The translations under genes were made by a program, and so were the position numbers. The notes under the pieces are model-generated. The model was not told the origin of the DNA and ran no database searches. It worked only from the letters and a program-made list of their open reading frames with translations. DNA of 64,000 nt from Charina bottae (taxonomy: Eukaryota; Chordata; Lepidosauria; Squamata; Charinaidae): positions 34,831,001 through 34,895,000 of the forward strand of contig JALMGJ010000008.1 in NCBI GenBank assembly GCA_023362775.1, read 5' to 3'. This document shows positions 1-10,788 of the stretch, in pieces (positions within the stretch are counted from its first letter, which is position 1; every line of letters starts with the position of its first letter).

Positions 1-1171
1 AGTTACGATGCTTGACTCATGATTGAAACTGCCATCTTGACTTTTTGACTAATGCCCATTTGGTCTACAGCCTCCTTCACTTCTCACACTTCAATTCAAG
101 CCTAAGGGAAGGGCTCATGAGAAGATTCCTCCTTGAGACTTTTTTCACAATAGCAAGTATGGGAATCAAGGAGGCTTCAGAGTGATGGAAACACATGTAT
201 CAGAAAACAATAGCAGTAGTATCGTCTCCTGCCACCAATAAGGTAAGCTCAAAAATATTTCAAGATAAATAGGTGGGGGGGGGGGAGAGGAAAATCAAGC
301 ACCCTTAGAATAAGATAAAGAAGCTGAAATCTCTTTGGTAGGGAATAGAACTGTTGCAAGGCAGATATTAGCCAAATATTGCTTAATACCACAGTATGCA
401 AGAAACCAATATAATCCCATCAGCATACTTCATAGGTGAATTACTAACTAACTTTTGAAGAAAAAAAAATGCTAGTATATCTATAATTATTCTGGGGGCC
501 TATTAAAAACAACCCGGACCCACTTGTCCTTTTAACTCTGTAAAATCCTAAACCCTAGTTTATTATTTGCTTCCATAGCATCAGCAGCAATGTTATTTGT
601 AACTGTGCTGCTTAACAAATTAACACACTTTTGTGATCATGTATGTAAATATTGATGCAGTTGTACTTAGGGCCTCATTTATTAGGAGGAGAATAAAAAT
701 TTAATTGGTTCTTTTGCTTTATTTTTCTTTATTACACATATTGATTAACTGGAGTTATATCATGGGGAGAAATTGATCTTTGCTTAGAATCATTTAAGAC
801 TCTGGCATTTATTTGGTCTACCACTGCATCCTGACATTGGCTAATGAGTTATTGTAATTTGCTTTTGAAGTTATAGATTCCAGAAAGTATTTTTTAAATT
901 ATATCTTCCCTTTCTACACACCTCAGTGAATTCCTATACTCGTTAGAACAAATTATATTTTTAGGAACTTGCCGGAGGATTGCTTCTTCATCTTTTCTAT
1001 TCAGTGACAAAAATAGATAAATGTTGAAATATTGGCTATGTCTCAATATACTTCAACTTCAAACTCACTCCTTAACAAACATGCAGCCCTCTGTTATCTA
1101 GAATGCCATTAAACAAAACATGATCAGGGTTGGACAAACATCAAGGTACTCATTAAAAAATTCAAATCTGG
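1..1171. other. Unique AT-rich DNA, no feature recognised
   Basis: No coding region, RNA gene or repeat family is recognised here. The stretch is AT-rich, with a short G run near 277-287 and A runs. It ends at the target duplication of the SINE that follows. Confidence 0.5.
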
Positions 1172-1180
1172 TACACTGAA

Positions 1181-1518
1181 TGAAGGGGTGTGGTGGCTCA
1201 GTGGGTAAGACGCCAGGCTTGTCGATCGGAAGATCGCAAGTTCGGAGGTTCGAATCCCTAGTCCTGCGTGATGGAGTGAGCTCCCGCACTTGCCCCAGTT
1301 CTTGCCAACCTAGCAATTTGAAAGCATGCAAATGCAAGTAGATGAATAGGTACCACTTCGGTGGGTAGGTAACCGCGTTCCATGTGTGTCATGCCGGCCA
1401 CATGACCATGGAAGCATCTTCGGACAACGCTGGCTCTTCGGCTAACAAACGGAGATGAGCACTGGCCCCTAGAATCGGACACGACTGCACAAATGTGCGG
1501 GGGGAACCTTTACCTTTT
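1181..1518 (+). mobile_element. tRNA-derived SINE, full length, with ACCTTT-type tail
   Basis: A complete short interspersed element. The head is tRNA-like: a Pol III A box (tggctcagtgg, 1194-1204) and a B box (ggttcgaatcc, 1247-1257) both fit the consensus closely. A tRNA-unrelated body follows, and the end is a short ACCTTT-like tail. The element is flanked by a perfect 9-bp target duplication, tacactgaa, at 1172-1180 and 1519-1527. The same body occurs without its head at 4989-5120. I recognise the sequence as a SINE family common in squamates but do not assign a database name. Such elements are transcribed by RNA polymerase III and moved in trans by a LINE. It encodes no protein. Confidence 0.88.
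1194..1257 (+). promoter_or_regulatory. Internal Pol III promoter of the SINE (A and B boxes)
   Basis: The A box lies at 1194-1204 and the B box at 1247-1257. Both match the tRNA-type internal promoter consensus. The 42-base spacing between the boxes is within the range used by tRNA genes and SINEs. Confidence 0.8.
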
Positions 1519-1527
1519 TACACTGAA

Positions 1528-3225
1528 CACTCATTATGAGCATTAGGACTGAAGGCTCAGGAATCTATTAGAAAATATGAGTAGCTGTAATATAGCGCAA
1601 TGGATGGCCAGTTCTATTTATATGTTCACTTTTCTTTCTGTAATGGAAGGGAAAAAATAACAAACCCTTTGGAAGCATGAACATAGGAGGGTGCCAGTGG
1701 TCCTCTGCTGTAAGAGAAAATTACATCTGAGTGTCCTGAGTATATTTTCCCTGCAAAGATAATGAATTTCAATATTTATCTATTGCAGAAAGAATCAGAG
1801 CATAATTGGAAACAACCATTGGACATTCTCATCCTTGCTGAAACATCTCAACCCCTGCTACCTCACAACTGAAAACACCACAAACCAACTTCCTGTTCTA
1901 GAAAAACCTACAGGTTCCACATAGTTAAAAACAGCATGATTCAAAGGGAAACCAGAATATAATGGTGTTTCTCAGAATGTTCTATCCCCAAAACATTATG
2001 TTTTTAACAAGCAAGCCCTATATTCATGAGTTACTTTATGATGATGTCTATAACATGCTCTTCAAATTCAGAATGTCCCCAGCAGTCCAGAAACTAATGT
2101 TTGGGACTGCTGACCCACATACTGTATGCTTGTGTTCTGGATACAAACTTTCCTTTTAGCAGAATGGGAAGGTTACCTTTTCTGTTTCATAAATCTGTAA
2201 TTCTGATGTTTACTAATTGTTACAAGCTTACAGTGGAACTAAATCTGAGTGAGGGAGCCCACACTCTCTTACAATTAACCAATAAATAGAAGGTTGTGCT
2301 ATTTATACATGCAGTTACTAGCTGGGGAACACTGAATTACAATTCTCTGAAGATCTAGCACTTCGTTAATTAGTCTTATCCATGCTACATAATTGCCAGT
2401 CCATAATTCTTTAGAGAAAATAATTATTGCTTCTTTTTTCCTTATAATTTACATGTAAATAATCAAGATTAACCTCACTGTAGCATGATAGTATGACAAG
2501 AGCAGGCCTTTCTTTATTATTGAATAATACTTGCATTTTAAAATGTCTTGAATCATTTTGGAGATTTGTGTTTGCACTGAAGATCTTTTCCATGATTGAT
2601 TGTGACAAGGACAGGTCATACAAACATTTTTAAAGTAGTGATTTACATGGTGAAGATTCCAGAACTTAACTTGTTGGCCAGGCAATTTGTCTTGTGAATG
2701 CTTCAGTAAGTATTGAGTGTGTGACTTAGAACTATGTATTGGACAATATTTCAAAAATATTCAAGGATGTGTTAAGTAATAACTTGGAATTCTTGAAGAG
2801 AAGTTGCTTCAAGAGGGCTTTTTGATGCTCTCGCATTTCCTGGCTCCTCCATTGCAGGCAGATAGAATATGACATTTTAACTTTCCCATTATATCTTTGA
2901 GTACCTATAATGTATTCTAGAGGACAATCAGTATTTAAAATGGCAGTCACCTAGCGATGGAGAAGAAATTCATTTCACCATATGTATGAATGCCTGGTAG
3001 TTTAGGGTTCTGTTCATGTATCTTGTGAATCAATTTAAGGGGGTTTCTTCTGTATTTTTTGGAAGTCATGAGCCATATAGAGAGATCAGAATCATGCCTG
3101 ACCATTTTGATACTCTTTCTTTCAATTCTTTCTTTCCTGGCAATGAAACGTCTGCAAGAAAACAACAAGGCTCAGAAAGCACCAAGGACTCCACTCTTTC
3201 TTTCAATTTTCCTTTTCCTTCTCTC
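1528..3225. other. Unique DNA, no feature recognised
   Basis: Only short open frames without recognisable domains are present, the longest about 100 codons. There is a small hairpin near 2084-2115 (agcagtcc pairing with ggactgct). No repeat family could be assigned. Confidence 0.45.
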
Positions 3226-3358
3226 AACTCACCTCACAGGGTTGTTGTTGTGGGGAAAATAGGAGGAGGAATGAGTATTAGGTACTGTATGTTTGCCGCC
3301 TTGAGTTATTTATAAAAATAGTAAAGGCGGGATAGAAAATAAATTAAATAAATAAATA
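3226..3358 (+). repeat. 3' end of a LINE-type repeat with AAAT tail
   Basis: The stretch reads as a widespread reptilian repeat end: a 'cctcacagggttgttg' block, a 'gccgccttgagt' block, an 'aaaggcgggat' block and then an AAAT-rich tail. This layout is typical of CR1/L2-clade LINE 3' untranslated ends or of SINEs parasitising them. No coding part precedes it, so it is a 5'-truncated fragment. The exact family is not certain. Confidence 0.55.
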
Positions 3359-4449
3359 ATCTTAGAGACAGAGTATTTTTAAATATATATATATTGGCAC
3401 TGGCTCTGTAAACTGAACTTTAAAATATTCTTCAGAGAATTTTGTGAGTTTCCTTGGAAATAAAGTATAAATATGTTATAAATTATATCTATGACATATC
3501 TTCAATGTCATATCTACAGAGGTGGCTATTGGATAAGGGTTAAAAAAAGGGATTTTCCCTCAGCTTGCTGAGACATTTCAAGGAAGATTTCAGGAAAAAC
3601 ATAGCCTATTCTGAATCCAAGGTTGGCCAAACACTTAGTCTATTATTCCTCTTTCTTTGCCTCCATACAGACTCCTCTTCTCTTGTCCTTTCCTAGATAC
3701 TTCCTTTAGAGTAGCAGGAGTAGCAGGGGAAAAGATAAGAAAAGAGAGTTTCCTCAATTTTCATTATCACCAAAAGTTTATATATAATTATAGCCTATAA
3801 CAGGTTTTGGGCATTAAGTTGCAATTCTCATTGATTTCTGCACCGAAAAATTATGGCCAAAGGAACGAAGAACAAATGGTGGGGCTGATCTTCTGGTCAT
3901 TCGGCCTTAGAAGCACCACCTTTTGTTCCTGTAGATTTTAGGGGGAAAGCAAGACTTTTGATTCAGGTCATTAAAAGCTATTAGCAAGCTGTGAATAAGG
4001 CACAAGTAGACATAAATTTTATCTCCTGTGAGATGTTAATAAATGTTCCTCCTCCAAAAGTTACAGTTGGAGGAGGAAAGCAGAGGAAACCAATACAAAC
4101 ATAATTCTATGTTTGTATTTTGCCTTCCTAAACTTGCCAGTCTCCAAAACTGTTGAGGCAATAACTCTCAGAATTCCCAACCACCATGACCAAGAAAATG
4201 TACCTGTATTACATTATAGCAGCTAATTTAAAGCACCGCTTTTCCTTAGGCAAACCATAATTGGTGGTATATTAGGCCACCTATATGGATCAACAGTCTT
4301 AACATTAACTCAATATAAAATGGAATATGTTTTGGATACTAATGGACAGAGCAATTGTACCTATTGCTAGATAGAAACATTCTTCTGCATATTGTGTTAC
4401 CACTTCTCCTTCATTGTGATGAAAGCAGATTTTCTTTCCAAAACGTTGT
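3359..4449. other. Unique DNA, no feature recognised
   Basis: AT-rich sequence without a recognisable gene or repeat. Confidence 0.4.
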
Positions 4450-4506
4450 TCAAATGAGATGAGAGGGGAGATGGGCGGTGATAGAAATTGGAAAAATAAA
4501 TAAATG
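4450..4506 (+). repeat. L2-type LINE 3' tail, old fragment
   Basis: The core 'ggggagatgggcggtgatag' followed by an AAAT-rich tail matches the 3' end seen in three other places in this window (23900-23953, 26750-26912 and, on the minus strand, 24848-24969). It is a short and diverged 5'-truncated insertion. Confidence 0.6.
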
Positions 4507-4988
4507 AGAGCTTTGGCAAAATTTGATTTTAAAAAAATTTCTCATACATGTAGTGTACACTTGAATGTATTTAATTCAAGTCTGGGAAGATGCTGTATTT
4601 CATTGTATATTCACCTTTCAGACATTCTGCAGCCTCCCTAGCTTCCCTTCTGCCTGTTACTGTAAATCCTAAGGAAAGACATTCAGAAGAAAATTCTCCC
4701 TTTGGGCTTCTCCAGATTTCCGAAATATAGGCATTCAGGGAAGCCTCAGAAAGATGGGAAGGTGTGCAAAACAAAACAACCCCAGGAGTAGTATTCTACA
4801 CCACCGCCAACATTAATAGCACCAAGAGACATCGGATGGGAATTCTCAGACACCTTAACAAAAGTGTAGAAAAACACTCTTGGGAGAAAGTGCAAGTCAG
4901 ATTTTGTCACTGTATTGATTTGAATTATTACAGGGGAAATTCAGTATCCTGGTGGCTCACAATATTTATGGTGAAGTAATCTTTCTTA

Positions 4989-5120
4989 TGTCATGCGGCC
5001 ACATGACCGTGGAAGCGTCTTCGGACAGCGCTGACTCTTCGGCTAACAAACGGAGATGAGCACCAGCCCCTAGAGTCGGACACGACTGCACAAATGTGCG
5101 GGGGGAAACTTTAACCTTTA
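4989..5120 (+). mobile_element. 5'-truncated copy of the ACCTTT-tail SINE
   Basis: This segment matches the 3' part of the SINE at 1181-1518, including its 'cacatgacc', 'gcacaaatgtgcgggggg' and tail blocks, but lacks the tRNA head. A perfect 11-bp target duplication, aatctttctta, flanks it at 4978-4988 and 5121-5131. It is therefore a genuine truncated insertion, not a deletion remnant. Without A and B boxes it cannot be transcribed from its own promoter. Confidence 0.85.
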
Positions 5121-5131
5121 AATCTTTCTTA

Positions 5132-6009
5132 GACAGCTTGATGCTGTCCAAGGGACTGATCTGGAAGCCTGTTGAGGGAATGGGGAGCCTTTAGATTCAG
5201 TGGATCCATGGACATCCCAGGGGCTGAGGAGCTTTTTATTGTTTTAATGGGGTACCATTGCAAATGGTCTGCCTTGCTGATGGAGCTGATCTCTGCTAGC
5301 AAAAGGACTCCATGGTTTTAACCCTTGTCAGTCTTCAGTGATGCCTATAAAGCACCTAAATTCCAACCTGGTAAATATCCTTCCAGTGCCTGGGGCAAGT
5401 AAAATTCAGTATTTGAGGAAATAAATGATTCATAGTTAAAAATGCTTTCAGCACCACAGCTGTGTAAACACAATTTAACTGCATTAAAAAGTTGGGTTTT
5501 GAAACTCAGGAGTTTTTAGAGTAATATGCTTGGTTAATATTTTATCTACCTTCTCATGAAGGTGATGCCTTGGGGGGCACTAAATTTAGGAGCCAAGTGT
5601 CTATAATATTATGATGTTGGTACACATGAATAAGAATTTAATAAAATCTAATCTCAGTATTAATAGACCATTCAGAATTATCATGTAGCTTTGCGCACAG
5701 CACAAACTCATAAAGACATTTTCTTGTTATCATGTTTGTGCAGAAATGGTAAATATACTTTGGAGATAGCAATATTTCCAATAAAGCTACATAATTGTTT
5801 GATTACAATGATATTTTTGAAAGCTTTGAAATATTTTTTGTTAGCAGGCATAGCAATTTATTAACCCATTAGAATTAACAATGTGTTAGTTTACTCATTG
5901 TGCAATCAAGATTACATTCACTCTATTGAAATGTGTATCCTCCGTTTTAAAGCCACTTTCATTTTCATAGGCAAATTCTTGGATTCATTAAATCAGCAGT
6001 AATAAATGG
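5132..6009. other. Unique DNA; holds one copy of a 67-bp segment repeated at 7424
   Basis: No gene is recognised. Positions 5733-5799 are repeated exactly and in the same orientation at 7424-7490, inside the fold-back PLE insertion. The flanking bases at the two sites differ. This site is the likely source of that filler. Confidence 0.6.
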
Positions 6010-6018
6010 AAGGTGCAG

Positions 6019-6244
6019 GGTGTTGTTGTTTTTTTTCTTTTGGTGCCTTGACTCCTGGCAACTGCCTAGACAAGTCCCTGCATTTTTCTTGGCAAGTTTT
6101 CAGAAGTGGTTTGCCATTGCCTCCTTCCTAGGGCTGAGAGAAAGTGACTGGCCAAGGTCACCCAGCTGGCTTTGTGCCTAAGGTGGGACTAGTCTCCCAG
6201 TTTCTAGCCTGGTGCCTTAACCACAACACCCAACTGACCTTTGT
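6019..6244 (-). mobile_element. Sauria-type SINE (tRNA head, BovB-related tail)
   Basis: Read on the minus strand, the element starts with a decayed tRNA-like head ('gtggttaaggcaccaggct' type) and continues through a body containing 'ggcaatggcaaaccac' and 'ttgccaagaaaa'. It ends near an ACAACA-like tail. This order is that of the Sauria SINE of lizards and snakes, which is mobilised by BovB LINEs. A 9-bp target duplication, aaggtgcag, lies at 6010-6018 and 6245-6253. The A and B boxes are degenerate, so this is an old copy. Confidence 0.82.
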
Positions 6245-6352
6245 AAGGTGCAGTATTGGATAATTATTGTTATTGGTTGATTAAGCATGCCTGGGATCTT
6301 GTACAATTACTTGATTCCTTTGGTCTGCTGGAATCTATTGTAACTCTTACAG

Positions 6353-6601
6353 CAGAGCTTTCCAAACTATGTGTCGGGACACATTAGTGTGTCGGCTGCA
6401 GTGTCTGGGTGTGTCACGGCTGCTGCTGCCTCTTGGTTTCCACCCAGGTCCTAGTGCCTTCCTTGTGCCTTGCTGCCTCCAAACCAGCTGTGATTCTGCG
6501 TAGGTCCTAGTGCCTGCCTTGTGCCCTGCTGTAAGAGTGTGTCGCGAAATGATGCATGTCTAAAAAGTGTGTCACCAACATGAAAAGTTTGGAAAACTCT
6601 G
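6353..6601. mobile_element. hAT-type MITE, 'cagagctttccaaact' family, copy 1
   Basis: The terminal inverted repeats begin cagagctttccaaact on the left and cagagttttccaaact on the complement of the right end. A perfect 8-bp target duplication, tcttacag, lies at 6345-6352 and 6602-6609, as expected of hAT transposition. The subterminal 'gtgtcgcgacaca'-like motif is shared with the copies at 29116 and 31468, but the interior here is a different, imperfectly repeated sequence ('aggtcctagtgcct' twice). There is no transposase; movement would need one supplied in trans. Confidence 0.85.
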
Positions 6602-6609
6602 TCTTACAG

Positions 6610-7245
6610 ACTCATTGGAATAGTTCTTTGAGAAGTGTTTGTTTGATTAGGAAAAAAGACACAGCAGAAAAAGCCATGGTGTTTGTTATTCCTTTGTGAT
6701 ATTATTTATATACATCAGTGTTTGATTTTATTTCTTTTCTTTTCTTTTCTTTCTTTTTGCTTAATCTTGCTTTCATTTAGCAAATAAAATTCAAGTCTTG
6801 ACTTTGAACCAGCACTGGTATAAGTATTCTTGAACTAAAAGAATGTACAGTTAACGTTTGGTTTTATAAGGGGCAATGGATTTCAACCCATTTGCTTCTT
6901 GCATCAAAGCTGCAAGAAGAGTCAGCTTGTATGGAAAGAAAATGACAAGGGAGGTGGCCTTAGCTCTGGCACTAGAATAGCAATTCCCCTCTCTGTCTCC
7001 TCAAACCATTTTAGGGCTCATAACATAGTCCCCCAAACTGGGCAAAAGACAACTACCTCTATTTAATGATCCACTAATGAGGTGGTGATTTGGGGAAGGT
7101 TTCCTTTGAAGCCTTTCTTGATGCAATTAGAGTTTTGATCATGAATAGTATGTGCTAATTCTAAATCATCCATCTCATGTCTCCCATACCATTCTGGAGT
7201 GAAGAAGAATGAAGTAGTTTATTTCTGATCTGCCATTTTAAAATG
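6610..7245. other. Unique DNA, no feature recognised
   Basis: There is a pyrimidine-rich TTTTC tract near 6733-6758. No gene or repeat family is recognised. Confidence 0.4.
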
Positions 7246-7330
7246 CATCTGTTCAGTTGTTGATGAAGGTTCTCAGTCATCCAGGTGGAATTGTCTGTAG
7301 CTTGAATCATGTCAACTGGATTTCTATTTT

Positions 7331-7380
7331 CTCAGTGGAAACGTTTCGCTCCTTATCCAAGAAGCTTCTTCAGTCTGAGC
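7331..7380 (-). ncRNA. Hammerhead-ribozyme-like motif in PLE, left arm
   Basis: On the minus strand the order is CTGAAGA, a 5-bp stem II (gcttc with ggagc, loop ttggataa), GAAA and then CGTTT. This fits the hammerhead core CUGANGA...GAAA...UH. CTCAG upstream can pair with CTGAG downstream as part of stem I. Stem III is only about two pairs (AC with GT), the minimal form reported for PLE hammerheads, which are thought to act as dimers. Activity is inferred. Confidence 0.6.
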
Positions 7381-7614
7381 AAAGTTTGTAAGGGAATCCT
7401 TAAATATGTTTCTAGGGTGGCTGTGTTTGTGCAGAAATGGTAAATATACTTTGGAGATAGCAATATTTCCAATAAAGCTACATAATTGTTACAATCCTCC
7501 TTTGGATGATAAAGGGACTTATAAAAAAACATCTCAAATAACCATGACCTAGCCTCAGGTGCAAGGTCACACAGCCACCCTAGAAACATATTTAAGGATT
7601 CCCTTAAAAACTTT

Positions 7615-7663
7615 GTCAGACTGAAGAAGCTTCTTGGATAAGGAGCGAAACGTTTCCACTGAG
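7615..7663 (+). ncRNA. Hammerhead-ribozyme-like motif in PLE, right arm
   Basis: The core CTGAAGA...GAAACGTTT lies at 7621-7655, with the same stem II as the left arm. One base of the upstream stem I strand is missing compared with the other copies (gtcag in place of gctcag), so stem I would be weaker. Confidence 0.55.
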
Positions 7664-7713
7664 AAAATAGAAATTCAGTTGACATGATTCAAGCTACAGA
7701 CATCTGTTCAGTT

Positions 7714-10495
7714 CTGTATGATTTTTTTTTATATTGACAAAACACATTTAAATTATATACAAAATACTTGTTTTTGGCTGGCATGGTTTTTAGGGATCCA
7801 TCACAAAAATCCATCAAAGTTTACTACCCAAAAGATAACTCTAGTCCAACTGCTGTTCATTCAGGATGTACAAATGAATACAGCCATCAAATACAGTTAC
7901 TTAAAACTAGAGACAGAAGAACATCCAACATCTCTATTGTTGCTCATGTTATATCTAAACAGGTATTTAGATATTTCCTGAAGTACTTTACATCTCTCTC
8001 CAATAAGCCACAATATTCTCATCACAGATGTCACTGGCTTTTCCTATATAACTTTGAGAGCAATCAGCCTCAAGCTTTCCATTGAATCCCCACCAATGGA
8101 ATGTGAAAAGAACAAGTTTGTTCTTCTTCTAATGAATCAAGATAGTCTCTGTGAATGTGATGTTTGACCATACTTCAAACCATAAGTTACCATGGTAATG
8201 GGAATGCTGCCCATCCCCCTTTCTTCCCCATGTAATGTTTGCTGGCATTGACCATAAGAATTACTTAGTTTGAGCAATTAGCTCCAACTTGTACCTTTAT
8301 CTGCAACTGACTGTGTGATTTGGGATGACCCATATAGGAGCTGGTTTTGGAAATAGAGCTTAAATGTGAAGTCTGACCACAAAGCAGAGATTTCAGTAGC
8401 AACCATGTTGCCATGGTGATGGATGAGTCAGGTCTACAAGGAAAGATGTTTTAGGAGACAATGATAAGAGAGATTAATATGGGTCTGATCACCTAATAAG
8501 CTTATTTTCTAAGTGACAAACGGTTGCTTCCAGTCATACTAATGTTGATCATGAGGATGTAATGGTAGAAAAAATACTACTCCTTGAAGGCTGAGGAGAA
8601 TTGTACATACTTTAGACAGAAAAAAAAATGAGATGAAATTGTTAATGATAAAAAAGCAATAGAAGCCTTACTTGACAAATGAAGTGAAACATTTGAAAAT
8701 GGGATGTGTTAATATCAACACTGAAATTGCAAGATACAGGCCAGATTAGCAAATCCATCTGCTACTGGAAAGCAGACTTGTCTTGTCTTATCATAGAGTT
8801 TGAATGAGAATATGTATTCCACGGCTGACATATTTGCATTACAATCTTTTATTGGCTGGCACCTTCTGCAGATCACAATCTCAGTTTCTCATCTGTCACA
8901 CTCCAGAAGTAATCACACACCCAAAAGAGTTGTTTGGGAGAGCAAATGGAATAATTAATGCAAAACATTTGTCTATAAATCATTCATCATCATAAATCTG
9001 ATTATCTGAGTGGAAATATAGAGCATGTTCACACTTCCATTTCAAGCCGCAATGGATTTAGTCTGATATTAATTTCAGCTGTAGGAAAAAAATTAGCACT
9101 AGAATATTCACAATGCTACATCACAAAAGACAAAAACTTCTGTTGCTCTTTTCTGTTTGTCCCTGTTCCAATAAGAAACTGGGAAATATCATTTATGCCC
9201 TTGATTTTAATTAGGATGAACAAGTGCCCTTTTGAAATTCTTATGCTGTCCAGAAATTTCTATATGAAACTTGTTTTTTCCAAACAATTCACATGATTGC
9301 TTTCAGGAAGCTCTGCAAAGGTGGGTGCAAAAGCTAAATGTTAGTTGGACCTTCCTGTTGTAATTTATTTTCATTCTGCCATTAATTAGATGCAAATTGC
9401 TGTATTGTTGTAGTAGATACCAGTGGTGGGGCAAACATGAAAAGTCTACATAGATGCTCAAAGAAGGTGAAATGATTTGAAAACCCCATAACATCTCCTA
9501 CAAATACTTTATCAGCAACGTGGTATAATGCATACATATTACTGGGTTTCATGTCTCTAGCAACACAGAAATCATATTGTGAATAATCATCCCATTAATT
9601 ATTACAGTGTTCAGAAGTGAGATCATCCCATAAGACATTTTTTCAAAGAGATGGTACATCTCTCTTCAGGGTTGCTAACAATATTTAGAACACAGACATA
9701 ACTCCAACTCCTTCTGTTTGAGCTTTGCTTAGAAAATAACTAACAGGACAATGATTGGACAGCTCCCACAACCTGTAGTTCAGAGAAGGGCAAAATTACT
9801 CTATTAAACCTAATTTTAATTTTTGCATAGAGAATCCACAAAGATCAAATGCAGCATGAGAGAATTCTCATGTATACATCGTGTTCCTTGGAAAGTACCT
9901 TACCAACATCCTGGATTTCGTATCAAAGCAACAGATATACTCCTATTGTGTTCTCTATTGACATATTTTAATACTTGGAGGACTCCAAAGAAATTCCTAA
10001 CATCATCAGTATGTGCAAAAAAAGACTGAATTCTCCCATGAAAGAGAGATACTTAGATGTGCAAGTAGAAGTTCTTCATAGAACACATGGATGTGCTTTG
10101 AAGCTCCAGTGTGCTTTGTCTTTCCCATTGCCTGTACTCAAACTTTTTTGGGTCCATAGACTTCTTTGAATTTCTGAGAAAGTATTGGTGGGTACCATCA
10201 CAAAATAACTATCACTGAAAAAAGTCATTGCTGCTACAAAAGCAGCAAAGAACCCTCTTAACCAAAATACTTTCCTGGGAGGCTGAAAGACAAACACAAA
10301 CCTACAGTTTTCTGCTGTGAAAAAATATCCATTTTACATGGAAGCAATCCCTTTCTTCAAATTGCTTCTAAATACATTCTTCAAAAATTAGTTTCCCCAA
10401 CTTAGATCTCCACCCTGAGGATGTCAGTGATGTCAAAATGGTGGGCACAAGTGGATGATTGAAGCCCTATCCCTTTTTATGTGAGAGGGATAGAT
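7714..10495. other. Unique DNA, no feature recognised
   Basis: About 2.8 kb of AT-rich sequence. Open frames reach about 105 codons, but none has a recognisable domain or codon pattern. I see no repeat family that I can name. Confidence 0.45.
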
Positions 10496-10730
10496 TGTCG
10501 GGGGAAGCAGAGAGGAGGGCGGAGCACTGGATAAGAAGCGAGCACGCAGCTCAGAGAGCCTAGCCTATTTCCCCAAACGTCAGAAGAAAGCTCCACCCTA
10601 GGTTGAGCTGATATACTTGGGAATCTTCAGGCACTGTTAGTTTAGCAGGGTTTCTGCTTGTAGGTATGCAATAAACACTAGAGACTAGATTCCAGGCCTC
10701 GGCGTGTTATTTCTGCATCTATACACGACA
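10496..10730 (+). repeat. 5' LTR of the first Gypsy element
   Basis: The LTR starts TGTCG and ends CGACA, a perfect 5-bp terminal inverted repeat. A TATA-like gatatac lies near 10609-10615, a predicted transcript start near 10637-10640, and an AATAAA signal at 10670-10675. The boundaries are inferred from the TG/CA ends and the leader that follows, because no second LTR is available for comparison. Confidence 0.75.
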
Positions 10731-10735
10731 TCAAT

Positions 10736-10745
10736 CCTGCTAAAC
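10736..10745 (+). promoter_or_regulatory. Putative self-primer binding site
   Basis: Five bases after the LTR lies cctgctaaac. It is exactly complementary to gtttagcagg at 10640-10649, which is near the predicted 5' end of the transcript. No tRNA-type primer site beginning TGG is seen. This is the layout known for self-priming Tf1/sushi elements. Confidence 0.55.
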
Positions 10746-10788
10746 CAAAACTCCCATCGAAAGAGGGAGGAACACATAAACCAGGAGA

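Larger units (their letters stand above)
7259..7700. mobile_element. Fold-back Penelope-like element insertion with 67-bp filler
   Basis: The left arm (7259-7423) is the minus-strand copy and the right arm (7491-7700) the plus-strand copy of one PLE 3' region. The arms are inverted repeats over roughly 130 bp. Between them sits a 67-bp segment (7424-7490) identical to 5733-5799. The whole unit is bounded by a 13-bp target duplication, catctgttcagtt, at 7246-7258 and 7701-7713, so it appears to have inserted as one event. The right arm also carries the end of the PLE coding region ('ctttggatgataaagggact'), shared with 23252-23280. The left arm has about 35 extra terminal bases (ending in the complement of 'gaaccttcatc') that the right arm lacks. 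Each arm carries a hammerhead-like core. Confidence 0.8.

Noticed and set aside
1181..1260. tRNA gene
   Set aside because: A and B boxes are good, but the sequence continues into a SINE body and tail with a target duplication, and the tRNA cloverleaf is not complete.
3060..3180. Possible PLE or hammerhead fragment around 'gaaacgtctgcaag'
   Set aside because: The CTGANGA half of the core and a stem II are missing; the similarity is too short to call.
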